Below, piece by piece: positions 9,030 through 19,344 of a stretch of DNA of 64,000 bases. This DNA comes from CAWJPW01 sp963844845. Lineage in GTDB: Bacteria > Acidobacteriota > Thermoanaerobaculia > Thermoanaerobaculales > Sulfomarinibacteraceae. The stretch's first letter is position 1. Every line of letters starts with the position of its first letter. The DNA lies in NCBI GenBank assembly GCA_963844845.1, contig CAWJPW010000001.1, forward strand, positions 310,001-374,000, in the 5' to 3' direction. The notes under the pieces are model-generated. The model saw nothing but the letters and a program-made list of their open reading frames with translations, searched no databases and had not been told where the DNA came from. The position numbers were made by a program, and so were the translations under genes.

Positions 9030-10505
9030 TCACCGCCTCGTCACGCGTACCCCCCACCACACCAACCCGCCGACCACGCCCAAGAGCAGGGTGACGAGGA
9101 GCCCCATGCCGACGAGGTTGGCAGGCGCGACCACGTGGATCCTCGCCGACTGATCGTGGGACTCGATGCGGCGGCTGTCGGCATAGGCCTCGGTGCGCAG
9201 GCGCACCGGGTAGTCGCCCACCGCCACCGCCGCCGGCGGCGCCAGGGCCACCGCCACCCGCACCTCGGCGCCGGGCTCGAGCCGCTCGGCCAGCGCCGGC
9301 GTCACCGTCACCTGCCAGTCCGACGGTGCGTCGGCGTGCAGGCGCACGTTGTCCACACGGCGCGTGCCGATATTGCGCAGGGTGACATCCAGCGCCGCCG
9401 GCTCACCCCGCTGCACCTCCTGGAACAGGATGGGCGCCGTCACCTCCAGCTTGCCCACCCCCCGCGGCACCAGCTCGAGGCGTACCGACGAGGCCCGCAC
9501 CGCCGCCAGGCTGGCCTCTCCCAGCTCCCGACCCGCCGCCAGCTCCGCCGCCTGCTCGCGGCCCAACGCGGCCACCAGGAACGGCACCGCACGGTCCAGC
9601 GTCACCCGCTCGCTCACCACGTCGGGGAGAAACACCCGCAGCTGCAGATTGCGGCTGGTGACACCCTCGGTGAACTTGATCTGGTTGAGCCGCGCCCCGG
9701 TGGCGGGATCCAGGAACTCGGCGCCGATCTCCTCGGGAAGCTGCAGCGCCCGCAGGGCGAACACACTGCCGCTGCCGCTGTAGCACTCGAGCCTGAGGTC
9801 GTAAACCGCAGCGGCGCCGAGATCGGCCTCCTGGCTGAACTGCTCGGACTGCAGCCGCACCACGTTGGCCGAGCGGTCCTTCTCGAGGTAGACGGGAAAA
9901 CTCTCGCTGCGCCCGGCGTAGTGCAGGGCGACGACGAGCGCGTCCACGTCCTTGAGCAGCTGGAAATGCAACGACGACCTGCCGTCGGGGCCCAGCTCAC
10001 CGACCACCCGCTCGTAGGGGTCGGAGATGATGGTGCCATCGCCGTCGGTGAGCGACACCACGATGTCGCGGATCGAGCGCAACGACTCCATGTCCGGCAT
10101 GGGCACCTGGTCGTCGGCGATGCCCACCGTGCGCCAGTCCAGCGCCGGCGCCGAGCTATTGCGCAGGGTCACGGTGACACTCTGCCGCGCCTCGCCCTGG
10201 TAGCTCTTGACGCAACGCGCCACCGACAGCCGCGGGGTGGCGGCGAAGAGCTCGAGGAACCTCTGCTGGTAGGTCACCTGCGCCACCTGGTAGGCGGTCT
10301 GGACCGCGGCGAGGTCCGACTCGGCGGCGAGGCCGAGGTCGAAGAGGCGGCGGTAGCGGTCGCGCTCGCTGGCGGCGTTCTGCATCTTCACCCACGCCGC
10401 CTTGAGCTCGAGAAGTCGTTGCTGGTCGCTCACCTGGGAAATGGCCGGCAACGCGGTCACGACGAACAGCACGGCCGTCACGATCAGGTTCAGCACTCGT
10501 GGCAT
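9030..10505 (-). CDS. Secreted/membrane NEW3-like domain protein, ABC-2 operon partner
   Basis: 491 residues. I start it at ATG 10505, two bases after the upstream permease stop; a longer open frame runs back to 11249 but only shadows that permease. It has an N-terminal signal (LIVTAVLFVVTALPAISQ), a coiled-coil stretch near residues 25-75, beta-rich middle domains, and a C-terminal NEW3-type Ig-like domain (DVTLRNIGTRRVDNVRLHAD, LAERLEPGAEVRVAVAL). It ends in one transmembrane helix (LLVTLLLGVVGGLVWWGV) and a short Arg tail. It is likely an extracytoplasmic partner of the ABC exporter; the cargo is unknown. Confidence 0.82.
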   Translation of the reverse strand: MPRVLNLIVTAVLFVVTALPAISQVSDQQRLLELKAAWVKMQNAASERDRYRRLFDLGLAAESDLAAVQTAYQVAQVTYQQRFLELFAATPRLSVARCVKSYQGEARQSVTVTLRNSSAPALDWRTVGIADDQVPMPDMESLRSIRDIVVSLTDGDGTIISDPYERVVGELGPDGRSSLHFQLLKDVDALVVALHYAGRSESFPVYLEKDRSANVVRLQSEQFSQEADLGAAAVYDLRLECYSGSGSVFALRALQLPEEIGAEFLDPATGARLNQIKFTEGVTSRNLQLRVFLPDVVSERVTLDRAVPFLVAALGREQAAELAAGRELGEASLAAVRASSVRLELVPRGVGKLEVTAPILFQEVQRGEPAALDVTLRNIGTRRVDNVRLHADAPSDWQVTVTPALAERLEPGAEVRVAVALAPPAAVAVGDYPVRLRTEAYADSRRIESHDQSARIHVVAPANLVGMGLLVTLLLGVVGGLVWWGVRVTRR

Positions 10506-10507
10506 GC

Positions 10508-11911
10508 TCACCTCACGTCGTAGCGGCCCGCCGCCACCGCGGCGGCGAGAAGCAGGAGCAGGTCGAGGGCGGCCAGGGCACCGCCGTAGCCCAGCGCGGC
10601 GACGACTGCCGCGCCGGCGGTTTCCGAGTGGGGCTGATAGACAGGCAGCTCGGCCGGGCTCACCTGCACCGCCCGCACGGTGCGGTCGGCCTCCTGGTCC
10701 ATGCCGTAGCCGTTGGCTGAGTCCAGGGGGTAGCGGGCTCGCAGCCCCTCCCCCATCGCCCGGCGGTAGCGCTCGGCCGCGCCGAGGAACTGACGGTAGC
10801 CGGTGAGGCCACTGCCGGTGACCCGCTCGAGCCCGGCCGTGAGCAGCGCCGCCGGCGACGCGAACGAGAGCCGCCGCGCCCTCTCCACCTGGCGCAGCTG
10901 TGCCGCCCGCCAAGCATCGTACGGCGCTTCCCAGGCCTGCCACGCCGCGAAGGCCATGTCCAGGCTCTCTCCCGGCGACCAGTGGCCCGACATCCAGTCG
11001 GGGCTGTCGGGATGGAGCCGCAGGTAGTCCTGCTGGGCCGCCTCGGCGGCCTGCCACGCCTGCCGTGAGACCTCGCCCCGGCGCTCCACCTTCTCCATGC
11101 CGTGCGCCAGCAGCACCGTGGAACGAGGGATCACCACCGCCACCACCGCCCACACCAGCAGCGACACGACCAGCGCCGACGCCGCCGTGGCGTGCCGCGC
11201 CGAGATCAGCAGGCCGAGGACGACGAACAGGGCCACGTACAGCCCGCACAGCACAAAGGCCGCGGCCAGTCGCGCCACGGTGGCGGCGTCGAGGACGAGC
11301 CAGCCGCCGGGCAGAAGGATCAGCAGCTGCACGATGCCGCCCACCAGCAGACCCAGCACGAGCACTCCCCAGGCGCCCAGGAGCTTGGACGCCACCAGCA
11401 GGAAGCGTGGAACCGGGTTGGCGAGGACGAGCCTGAGCGTGCCGTCCTCCTTCTCGCCCGCGAAACCGTCGAAGGTCAGCACCAGCGCGGCAAAGGAGAG
11501 CACCACCGAGACGATGAGCGCCCAGTCCAGCGCCTCGAAGGGCTGCATCATCGGATTACCGCGCTGCTGCACCGCCAGGTTTCGCAGGCGGAAGGCGTTG
11601 GCTTCAATCATGTTGGGCAGATCACGCTGATGGCCCTCGGCGACGAAGCCCAGCGGAGTCGGCCGCGACATGAGTGCCTGGTCGAGGTAGGAGTACACCG
11701 AGAAGAGAGGACCCCAGGACGTGCTCGCGTCGGCCACCGCCGCCTGACGCGCCGCCACGCCGGCGTTGTAGTCGTTCATCTCGCGCTGGTACTCGCCGCG
11801 GAAGAGAAGCGCGCCGCCGGCCATGAGCCCCACAACCAGCAGCAGCGAGAGGTTGAAGCGCAGCGACAGGAGGTGACCGAGCGCCTCCTTGCGGGTCAAG
11901 GTCCAGAGCAT
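10508..11911 (-). CDS. ABC-2 family transporter permease (DUF3526-like)
   Basis: 467 residues from ATG 11911; a GTG at 11914 is also possible, but spacing to GGGGGTG favours the ATG. There is one N-terminal membrane helix (residues ~22-40), a large extracytoplasmic loop, then four to five helices from ~130 to 270 with the ABC-2 feature FAGEKEDGTLRLVLANPVPR. A second external loop and a final C-terminal helix follow. A single N-terminal helix before a large loop, plus the GEKE-GTLRL motif, is typical of the NosY/DUF3526 permeases that work with a separate ATPase. Its start overlaps the stop of the other permease. Confidence 0.88.
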   Translation of the reverse strand: MLWTLTRKEALGHLLSLRFNLSLLLVVGLMAGGALLFRGEYQREMNDYNAGVAARQAAVADASTSWGPLFSVYSYLDQALMSRPTPLGFVAEGHQRDLPNMIEANAFRLRNLAVQQRGNPMMQPFEALDWALIVSVVLSFAALVLTFDGFAGEKEDGTLRLVLANPVPRFLLVASKLLGAWGVLVLGLLVGGIVQLLILLPGGWLVLDAATVARLAAAFVLCGLYVALFVVLGLLISARHATAASALVVSLLVWAVVAVVIPRSTVLLAHGMEKVERRGEVSRQAWQAAEAAQQDYLRLHPDSPDWMSGHWSPGESLDMAFAAWQAWEAPYDAWRAAQLRQVERARRLSFASPAALLTAGLERVTGSGLTGYRQFLGAAERYRRAMGEGLRARYPLDSANGYGMDQEADRTVRAVQVSPAELPVYQPHSETAGAAVVAALGYGGALAALDLLLLLAAAVAAGRYDVR

Positions 11912-13479
11912 CACGCACCCCCGGGGCGAACATCGGAGCGCAGAAAGAGCACCACCGCGACCAGCAGCAGCACCAGGTTGGCGAGCCCGAGCACGCCGAG
12001 GTCAAGCCCGATCCGCGCCACCCGCCGGCCCACCGACAGACTCGGTAGCCGGAAGGAGGGCAGCCCGGAGACGTCGACGGGCTCGTCGAACCCGCGGCCG
12101 AGGATGGCCTCGAGGCGGGCCTCGTCGCCGGCCGCCGCGAGCGCCTGCAGCTCCGTCAGGGTCGGCATCACGAGGGCCTCGCGCCGCGTGAAGAGGCGCC
12201 AGTCGAGTCCGTCGTTGGCGCGGGCGTACTCCAACAGTGCCTCGCGCTGGGCGCGCACCGCGGCGATGAAACGCTGGAAACGCCCGGCGTCGGTGTCCGA
12301 CAGCGTCGCCACCGCGTCGTAGAGCAGTCCCGCCGGCGAGAGCAGACGCAACCGTCGCGCCAGAGCTTCCTGTGCGGCCATCTCGCGGAGGCTGCGCCAG
12401 CGCATCTCCTGCACCTCCTCCGCTGCCTTCAGACGCAGCGGCAGGCCGAAGCGGAGCCCGTCCAGCGCCCACTCGACGTACTCCCGAGGCCCCGAGTACA
12501 GGCGAGTGAGCATCGGCACATCACCGGAGTAGAGCGACCTCCGCTCGCGGTTGAAGCGCCGCTGATCGGGGTACGTCACCGGACACGGGTGGCTCCTCGC
12601 GTAGTCGCGAAGCCTGGCGGACACACCGTCCTGCACCTTCTCCTCGGCGACCGCGAGACCGCGCTGCGACGGCAGCGGGCGCAGAGCCGCCGCCGCTGCC
12701 GAGGCCGCCGGCGGAGCCAGGAGCACCAGCACCACCCAGGCGAAGAGGCCGGCCACCAGGCTGGTACCTGGCCGTCGCGTGGCCACCGAGATCACCATCC
12801 CCACCAGGAAGACCACCGACAGGTAGGCGGCCGAGGAAACCAACACGAGCCCCACCGCCGCCCAGTCGCGGGCGTCGAACGTCACCACCGGCGAGCCGAG
12901 GATGACCACCAGCGCCGCGCCGAAGCCGAGGAGCAGCAGCGGGATGAGCACGACCATGCCGCCCAGGTACTTGCCCAGCAGCAGGGAGGCGCGGGGCACC
13001 CGGTTGGCCAACGTCAGCGCGAGCGTGCCGCGGACCCTCTCACCGGAGACCACGTCGTAGGCGAAGACCAGGGCGAGCAGGCTCATCACCACCTGGACCA
13101 CAACCGTGAGGTCCAGGGTGGGCAGCACCACGAGGAGGGGGTTGCGGGTGGAGCCCGCGCCGGACACCGTGGGTGCGTCGAGGATGCTGAAGCGGCTCGA
13201 GGTGGGCAGGCTGCGGTCCACCCCCTGGCAGATCACCGACAGCGGCGCCGGTGCGCGATCCACCTCCACCTCCAGGCCCGCGTAGGTTGCCGCTCGGGTG
13301 AGCGCTTCGCGGTGCGTACCCGCCGCCTCCTGGTAGGCCGCCACACGGTCACCGTAGTCGGCCCGCAGCACCAGGCCGGCCGCCACGAACAGAGCCAAAG
13401 TGAACACTGTCCCCACCACGAAACGGAGGGTCAACACGTGGCCGAGGAACTCCTTGCGGACGATGGTGCCGAGAGTCAT
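11911..13479 (-). CDS. ABC-2 family transporter permease (DUF3526-like)
   Basis: 522 residues from ATG 13479, which overlaps the TGA of the ATPase gene; a GTG three bases earlier is an alternative. It begins MTLGTIVRKEFLGHVLTLRF and has the same plan as its neighbour: an N-terminal helix, a large external loop, a helix cluster with VVSGERVRGTLALTLANRVPRA, a second loop, and a C-terminal helix (LGLANLVLLLVAVVLFL). The two permeases probably pair as a heterodimer with the ATPase. Translational coupling is implied by the overlaps at both ends. Confidence 0.88.
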   Translation of the reverse strand: MTLGTIVRKEFLGHVLTLRFVVGTVFTLALFVAAGLVLRADYGDRVAAYQEAAGTHREALTRAATYAGLEVEVDRAPAPLSVICQGVDRSLPTSSRFSILDAPTVSGAGSTRNPLLVVLPTLDLTVVVQVVMSLLALVFAYDVVSGERVRGTLALTLANRVPRASLLLGKYLGGMVVLIPLLLLGFGAALVVILGSPVVTFDARDWAAVGLVLVSSAAYLSVVFLVGMVISVATRRPGTSLVAGLFAWVVLVLLAPPAASAAAAALRPLPSQRGLAVAEEKVQDGVSARLRDYARSHPCPVTYPDQRRFNRERRSLYSGDVPMLTRLYSGPREYVEWALDGLRFGLPLRLKAAEEVQEMRWRSLREMAAQEALARRLRLLSPAGLLYDAVATLSDTDAGRFQRFIAAVRAQREALLEYARANDGLDWRLFTRREALVMPTLTELQALAAAGDEARLEAILGRGFDEPVDVSGLPSFRLPSLSVGRRVARIGLDLGVLGLANLVLLLVAVVLFLRSDVRPGGA

Positions 13480-14243
13480 CACGCCGCCGCGGTGCGATCC
13501 GGCGACCCGGCCGCCATGTAGGTGAGGTAGAGCGCCTGGAGGTCCTCGCCGGCGAGCTCGGCGTTGGGCCGGCGCATCACCAGCCGGCCCTCCCGCATGA
13601 TGCCGATGGTGTCGGCAAGCTCACGTACCCGGAAGATGTCGTGGGTGGACATGAGAATGGCCTTGCCCTCGTCGCGCAGCTCCCCCAGCAGGCGCGCGAG
13701 CTCCGCTGAGGCCTTGGGATCGAGGCCCGAGGTGGGCTCGTCGAGCAGCAGCACCGGGGCGTCCTTGAGGATGGCGATGGCGATGCCGAGCTTCTGCCGC
13801 ATCCCCTTGGAAAAGGTCCCCACCCGGCGGCCGAAGGCGTCCTCCTGCAGGCCCACCCGCCGCATCACCCGGTCGAGCTCACGCCGGCCAGGGCGCTTGC
13901 CCGCCAAGCGGGCGAAGAACTCGAGGTTCTGGCGCGCGGTGAACGCCGGGTAGAGCATGACGTTCTCGGAGACATAGGCGACGTGCTGCTTGGCCGCCAG
14001 GGGGTCGCGAGCAACCTCCACGCCGCAGATCCGGGCGCTCCCGGCGGTCGGTTCAATGAACCCCAGGAAGAGGTTGATGGTGGTAGTTTTGCCGGCGCCG
14101 TTTGCACCCAGCAGGGCAAAGAGCTCACCGGAGCGCACCTCGAGGTCGAGGGCGTCCAGAGCCAGGTTTCCGGCCTCGTAGCGCTTGCTCAGGCCGTTCG
14201 CCTCCAGGAGCGCCTGAGCGTCGCTGGCGGGGTTGGTCTCCAT
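13479..14243 (-). CDS. ABC transporter ATP-binding protein
   Basis: 254 residues with Walker A GANGAGKT, Q-loop region YVSENVMLYPAF, a signature close to FSKGMRQK (instead of LSGGQ, as in NosF/CcmA-type ATPases), Walker B VLLLDEPTSGLDP and the switch His in STHD. ATG 14243 has GGAGG five bases upstream; the open frame extends upstream to 14495 but that part is low-complexity. First gene of a four-gene exporter operon with two permeases and the NEW3-like protein. Paired palindromes lie 120-170 bp upstream. Confidence 0.93.
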   Translation of the reverse strand: METNPASDAQALLEANGLSKRYEAGNLALDALDLEVRSGELFALLGANGAGKTTTINLFLGFIEPTAGSARICGVEVARDPLAAKQHVAYVSENVMLYPAFTARQNLEFFARLAGKRPGRRELDRVMRRVGLQEDAFGRRVGTFSKGMRQKLGIAIAILKDAPVLLLDEPTSGLDPKASAELARLLGELRDEGKAILMSTHDIFRVRELADTIGIMREGRLVMRRPNAELAGEDLQALYLTYMAAGSPDRTAAA

Positions 14244-14363
14244 CGCGTCCTCCGGTCGGCTGGTTGCCGCCGCCCTCACCACCGCAAGCCGCGTGCCAAC
14301 CGTCCTGCGAAAGCTCAAACCTCCACGGGGGAGAACCTTGAATCGAGAAGAACGCACAGCCGG

Positions 14364-14414
14364 TGGGTCACCGGGTACCCAGGCGGACCCGTTCGATGGG
14401 TAATCGATTACCCA
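14364..14414. promoter_or_regulatory. Two operator-like 18-bp palindromes, 33 bp apart
   Basis: TGGGTCACCGGGTACCCA (14364-14381) and TGGGTAATCGATTACCCA (14397-14414) share TGGGT-N8-ACCCA. The second is a perfect palindrome. Their starts are 33 bp apart, about three helical turns, and they form a near-tandem 33-bp repeat. They lie between the divergent ABC-2 operon and the histidine kinase, as expected for sites of a dimeric regulator. Which regulator binds is not known. Confidence 0.55.
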
Positions 14415-14499
14415 GCCGGGACCGTGCCCAGAGCCGGAGCCGTGGCCGGGACCGTTGGCCGGCCCCAGGGCGGGTCCCGGGCCGGGACGGAGCACCTAC

Positions 14500-14766
14500 C
14501 CTCCGGCGGGCGTGCCAACCCCGACAATGTTTCCGCGATGGCGCTCCAGGTGAGAGCGGGCTCCAGGAAAACTGTCGGGGGGTTGGCAACCACGGCCCTT
14601 GGCCTCCGGAGAAGCGGCTCCAAACGACGAGGCAGGCGACTCGGCGCTGGGGCCCGGGGGCGGCCTTGTTGCCGTCTGCCGACTCGTGCTGTTGCCCCCT
14701 CCGGGGCCGCGCCGACGGGCGGCGCAGCCGAGCGGGAGCCGGTGTCCGGAGCATCAGCGACTCCGC
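14500..14766 (-). repeat. Dispersed repeat, copy B, with 62-bp hairpin
   Basis: The inverted, diverged partner of the block at 8727-8930. The hairpin at 14519-14580 has arms CCCCGACA and TGTCGGGG; the arm bases differ from copy A in a compensating way. Relative to the flanking repeat, this hairpin is flipped compared with copy A. The copy also holds ~50 bp not seen in A. The rest of the 14244-14785 gap is low-complexity GC. Confidence 0.7.
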
Positions 14767-14771
14767 AACGC

Positions 14772-14777
14772 TACACT
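14772..14777 (+). promoter_or_regulatory. -10-like box for histidine kinase gene
   Basis: TACACT ends 8 bases before the GTG start at 14786, and no Shine-Dalgarno is visible in between, so transcription could start at or next to the start codon (leaderless). No clear -35 is seen. Confidence 0.4.
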
Positions 14778-14785
14778 TGCTGCCA

Positions 14786-16029
14786 GTGAGCTGGCTCGCA
14801 CGCCTCCGTCCGGGCGCCCGCCCAGCCGTGCCCGCGGCCACTGCGGTGGACGACTTCTACCGCTCGCTCCTCCTCCACGTGGAGCCCGTTCCCCTGTACG
14901 CCAGCGCCCTGGAACGCCTCGCCGAGCTCGCCGGCTGCAACGACCTCGCCCTCATCCTCCTGGACCCCGAGCGCGGCGAGCTCCGCCTCCACGCAGCACG
15001 GGGCAGCTGGCCCGAGGTCCTGACGAACGCGACGTGGCCGCCGGACGGCTTCCTCGCACGTTGGCTCGCCACCAATCGGCGGCCCCTGCTGTTGGCCGCC
15101 GACCGCGAGGTGTTGGAGGACCTCCCCGACGCCGAGGCGGCGCCGCTGACCGCCGCGGGCGCCGTGGTGGTGCCCCTGGAGGCGGCGGACCACCTCTCGG
15201 GTTTCCTTCTGCTCGGCGTCACCCGTCGCCCCGGCGGCTGGTCGCGGGAGCGTGCCGGCCTCCTCGCCACGCTGGCGGTACCGGCCGCTCTGGCGTTCGA
15301 GCACGCCGCCCTGGTGCGGGAGAGCAGCGACCGGCTGCGCCGGCTCTATCGGGCCGAGCGTCTTGCCACAGCCGGCACCCTGGCGGCCGGGCTCGCCCAC
15401 GAGATCCGCAACCCCCTCACCGCCATCCGCACCGGCATCCAGGTGGTCCGCGACCGCGACGACACCGCCGCGGACGTCGCCGAGGTGCTGGGCGACGTGC
15501 TCCACGAGGTCGACCGCATCGACCGTCTCGTGGGCGGCCTGCTCCTCTTCGCCCGCGCCCCCCGCGCCGCCCGCGAGCCGGTGGACCTCAGCGACATCGC
15601 CCGCCGCGCCGCGCTCCTCGTCGAACCCAGGGCGCGCAAGGCAGGCGTAACCCTCGCGACCCACTTCGCCGTCGCCCCCCGCGTGGAAGGCGATCCCGGC
15701 GAGCTGGAGCAGGTGATCCTCAACCTCCTGCTCAACGCCGTCGAGGCCATGACCGGGCCCGGCGAGGTGGAGCTGGCGGTGAGCATGGAGCCCTCCCCGG
15801 GCGGCGGCCGCGCGGTGCTCGAGGTCGCGGACAGCGGTCCCGGCCTGCCCGCCGAGCTCGGCGACCGCGTTTTTGACCCTTTCGTCACCACCAAGCAGGA
15901 GGGGACCGGTCTGGGGCTCCCGATCTCCTTCCAGATCGTCCGCCGCCACGGCGGCGACCTCACCCTTGCCGACCGGCCGGCCGGCGGTGCGCTGGCGCGC
16001 GTGAGCCTGCCGCGCCTCGGAGAGGACCG

Positions 16030-16033
<4 letters not shown>
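14786..16033 (+). CDS. GAF-domain sensor histidine kinase
   Basis: 415 residues, start taken at GTG 14786; upstream frame is repeat sequence. Residues ~25-175 look like a GAF sensor domain. The HisKA dimerisation motif LAHEIRNPLTAI carries the phospho-acceptor His205. The HATPase domain has the N box LNLLLNAVEAM, G1 DSGPGL, F box PFVTTK and G2 GTGLGLPI. No transmembrane segment is seen, so it senses a cytoplasmic signal. It overlaps the NtrC-type regulator by four bases (GTGA), forming a two-component operon that resembles AtoS/ZraS-type kinases without the membrane part. Confidence 0.92.
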
Positions 16034-17406
<1,373 letters not shown>

Positions 17407-17439
17407 CAACTTTTCATCAGGGCTTGACCGCTCCGGCTC

Positions 17440-17545
17440 CTCTCCGACCCCGGGCTCGGATACCCCCCGGTCACGGCCCCGGCCTTCCGCCACGGCCCCG
17501 GCTCCGGGCGCGGCCCCGGCCACCGCTCCGGCCCCGGCCCCGAGC
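17440..17545. repeat. GC-rich low-complexity tract of degenerate GGCCCCGG units
   Basis: Short degenerate units such as CGGCCCCGG recur about ten times between the regulator and the acetyltransferase gene. A similar tract lies at ~14415-14490. No ORF with sensible composition is present. A TATCAT box at about 17549-17554 directly precedes the Shine-Dalgarno of the next gene. Confidence 0.5.
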
Positions 17546-17570
17546 GCTATCATCCTCCCGGGAGGACCCG

Positions 17571-18092
17571 ATGCTCACGCTCGTCAAGCCCGAGGACCTC
17601 GCCCCCGAAGCCCTGCTCGAGGCGGTGCTGGAGTCCGCCGCCGATCTCGCCCGCTGGGCGGAGTGGTACACGCCGCAGTACGGCCTCGCGAATGCCCGGA
17701 GCTGGATGGAGAGCCAGGCCGACCTGCGCACCGCCGGTGCCGAGCATAACTACGCCATCATCGACGACGATGGCCGCTTCCTCGGCGGCGTCGGGATCAA
17801 CCAGATCAACGTCGCCAATCGCTTCGCGAACCTCGGCTACTGGGTGCGCAGCTCGGCCACCGGCCGGGGCGTGGCCGCCGAGGCCGCCCGCACACTTGCC
17901 GCCTGGGCGTTTGCCGAGACCGACCTCGAGCGCCTGGAGATCGTCGTCGCCGTCGGCAACCAGCGAAGCCAGCGCGCCGCCGAGAAGACCGGCGCCGTGC
18001 GCGAGGGGATGCTGCGCAGTCGTCTGATCTTCCGCGGACGGCCGCACGATGCCGTGATGTACTCGATCATTCGACGGCACGAGGTTGAGTAA
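17571..18092 (+). CDS. GNAT N-acetyltransferase, RimJ/RimL type
   Basis: 173 residues; ATG 17571 follows GGGAGGA. The longer frame from 17403 adds only Pro/Arg low-complexity. The fold shows IDDDGRFLGGVGINQI, then the acetyl-CoA loop region WVRSSATGRGVAAEAA and the late motif NQRSQRAAEKTGAVREGMLR. This pattern is typical of RimJ/RimL-like enzymes that acetylate protein N-termini or small amines. The substrate cannot be predicted. Confidence 0.88.
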   Translation: MLTLVKPEDLAPEALLEAVLESAADLARWAEWYTPQYGLANARSWMESQADLRTAGAEHNYAIIDDDGRFLGGVGINQINVANRFANLGYWVRSSATGRGVAAEAARTLAAWAFAETDLERLEIVVAVGNQRSQRAAEKTGAVREGMLRSRLIFRGRPHDAVMYSIIRRHEVE

Positions 18093-18227
18093 TGAGAGGT
18101 AGGAGGTAAAGAAGGCCCCGGGAGTACCCACGCTGGTCTTCGTGTTCCCCCGATGAGGCCGCAACGCGACGCGGCAGTCGCGCCGGCGGACCTCGAACCG
18201 AGACCGAGCGACGCATGGAGGCTCACA

Positions 18228-18431
18228 ATGAAGACGAACATGGGCACCGCCGACCGGATCATCAGGCTGCTCCTCGTGGCAGTCGTGTTCGTGCTGTACC
18301 TGTCCGGCGCCCTCTCTGGGACCCTGGCCATCGTCCTCGGCATCATCGCCGTGGTCTTCTTCCTCACGAGCCTGGTGGGCTTCTGCCCCGCCTACCTACC
18401 TCTCGGGATCTCCACCCGCCGCAAGCCCTAG
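18228..18431 (+). CDS. Small DUF2892-type membrane protein
   Basis: 67 residues from ATG 18228, with GGAGG seven bases upstream. It begins MKTNMGTADRIIRLLL, followed by two transmembrane helices and the terminal GFCPAYLPLGISTRRKP, which matches the DUF2892/YgaP-like family (GxCPxYxxLGxxT). Function is not established; members sometimes accompany rhodanese domains. It lies 28 bp before the alpha/beta hydrolase gene. Confidence 0.88.
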   Translation: MKTNMGTADRIIRLLLVAVVFVLYLSGALSGTLAIVLGIIAVVFFLTSLVGFCPAYLPLGISTRRKP

Positions 18432-18458
18432 TGGAAAGCGATACCCAGGGGGCCCGTC

Positions 18459-19253
18459 ATGCCGTCGGTGGAGAGCCAGGGTATCCGCATCGTCTTCGAC
18501 GATCTCGGCAAGGGTGTCCCGGTGGTGCTCACTCACAGCTTCCTCTGCTCGGGCGAGATGTGGGCACCCGTTCTGCCAGCTTTGGCGGCGCGCGCACGAG
18601 TCGTCAACGTCGACCTGCGCGGCCACGGCCGCTCGGCGCCGTCACCGCGGTCGTTCACCCTCTACGACATGGTCGGCGACGTGCTCGCGGTTCTCGACAG
18701 CCTCGGCATCGAGCGCGCCGTGTGGGCCGGCCTCTCCATCGGAGGCATGATCAGCCTCCGCGCCGCCCTCACCGTCCCCAACCGGGTCGCCGGCCTCGTT
18801 CTCCTTGACACTGACGCGGGGCCCGAGCACCCCAAGGTCCGTCTCAAGTACCGTGCCATGGGCCTGGGCGCCCATCTGGTCGGCCTGCGCCCGTTCGTGC
18901 CGTCGGTGCTGCCGCTCATGTTCGGGAGCACGACGCTCACAACCCGGCCCGAGCTGGTGGCCGAGTGGCGGGTGCGCTTCGCCGCGGTGCACGTTCCCTC
19001 CATGCTCGCCACCCTGGGAGCCCTCGTCCGACGCGACGACCTCCGGCCCCGCCTCGGCGAGATCCGGACCCCCGCGATGGTGCTTGTTGGCGACGAGGAC
19101 ACCACACTGCCGCCTGCACGCGCCTCCCAGATCCATGCCGGCATCTTCGGCTCGCGGCTCGAGGTCATCCCACGCGCCGGCCACCTCAGCGCCCTCGAGC
19201 AGCCGGATGCCGTCAGCGACGCCATTCTGAGCTTTCTCGAGACATATTCCTGA
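18459..19253 (+). CDS. Alpha/beta-hydrolase fold protein
   Basis: 264 residues of a classical alpha/beta hydrolase: the region VVLTHSFLC (oxyanion hole), DLRGHGRSA, nucleophile elbow GLSIGG with Ser93, acid loop VGDEDTTLPP and catalytic His in RAGHLSAL. Size and motifs resemble 3-oxoadipate enol-lactonase-like or haloperoxidase-like hydrolases. No aromatic-degradation genes lie nearby, so the substrate is open. Confidence 0.92.
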   Translation: MPSVESQGIRIVFDDLGKGVPVVLTHSFLCSGEMWAPVLPALAARARVVNVDLRGHGRSAPSPRSFTLYDMVGDVLAVLDSLGIERAVWAGLSIGGMISLRAALTVPNRVAGLVLLDTDAGPEHPKVRLKYRAMGLGAHLVGLRPFVPSVLPLMFGSTTLTTRPELVAEWRVRFAAVHVPSMLATLGALVRRDDLRPRLGEIRTPAMVLVGDEDTTLPPARASQIHAGIFGSRLEVIPRAGHLSALEQPDAVSDAILSFLETYS

Positions 19254-19344
19254 GAGTGGTCAAATTCCGGTGACTCGTGCAGCTCGACTGGTTCCGAGGT
19301 ACGCTTGTCCGAGCGTATCTTTCACTCAGTACCGGGAGGACCAC

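Noticed and set aside
9030..11249. Single 739-residue protein on the minus strand
   Set aside because: Its first 248 residues are an Ala/Gly/Arg-rich mirror of the permease gene. The real start, ATG 10505, begins a signal peptide right after the permease stop.
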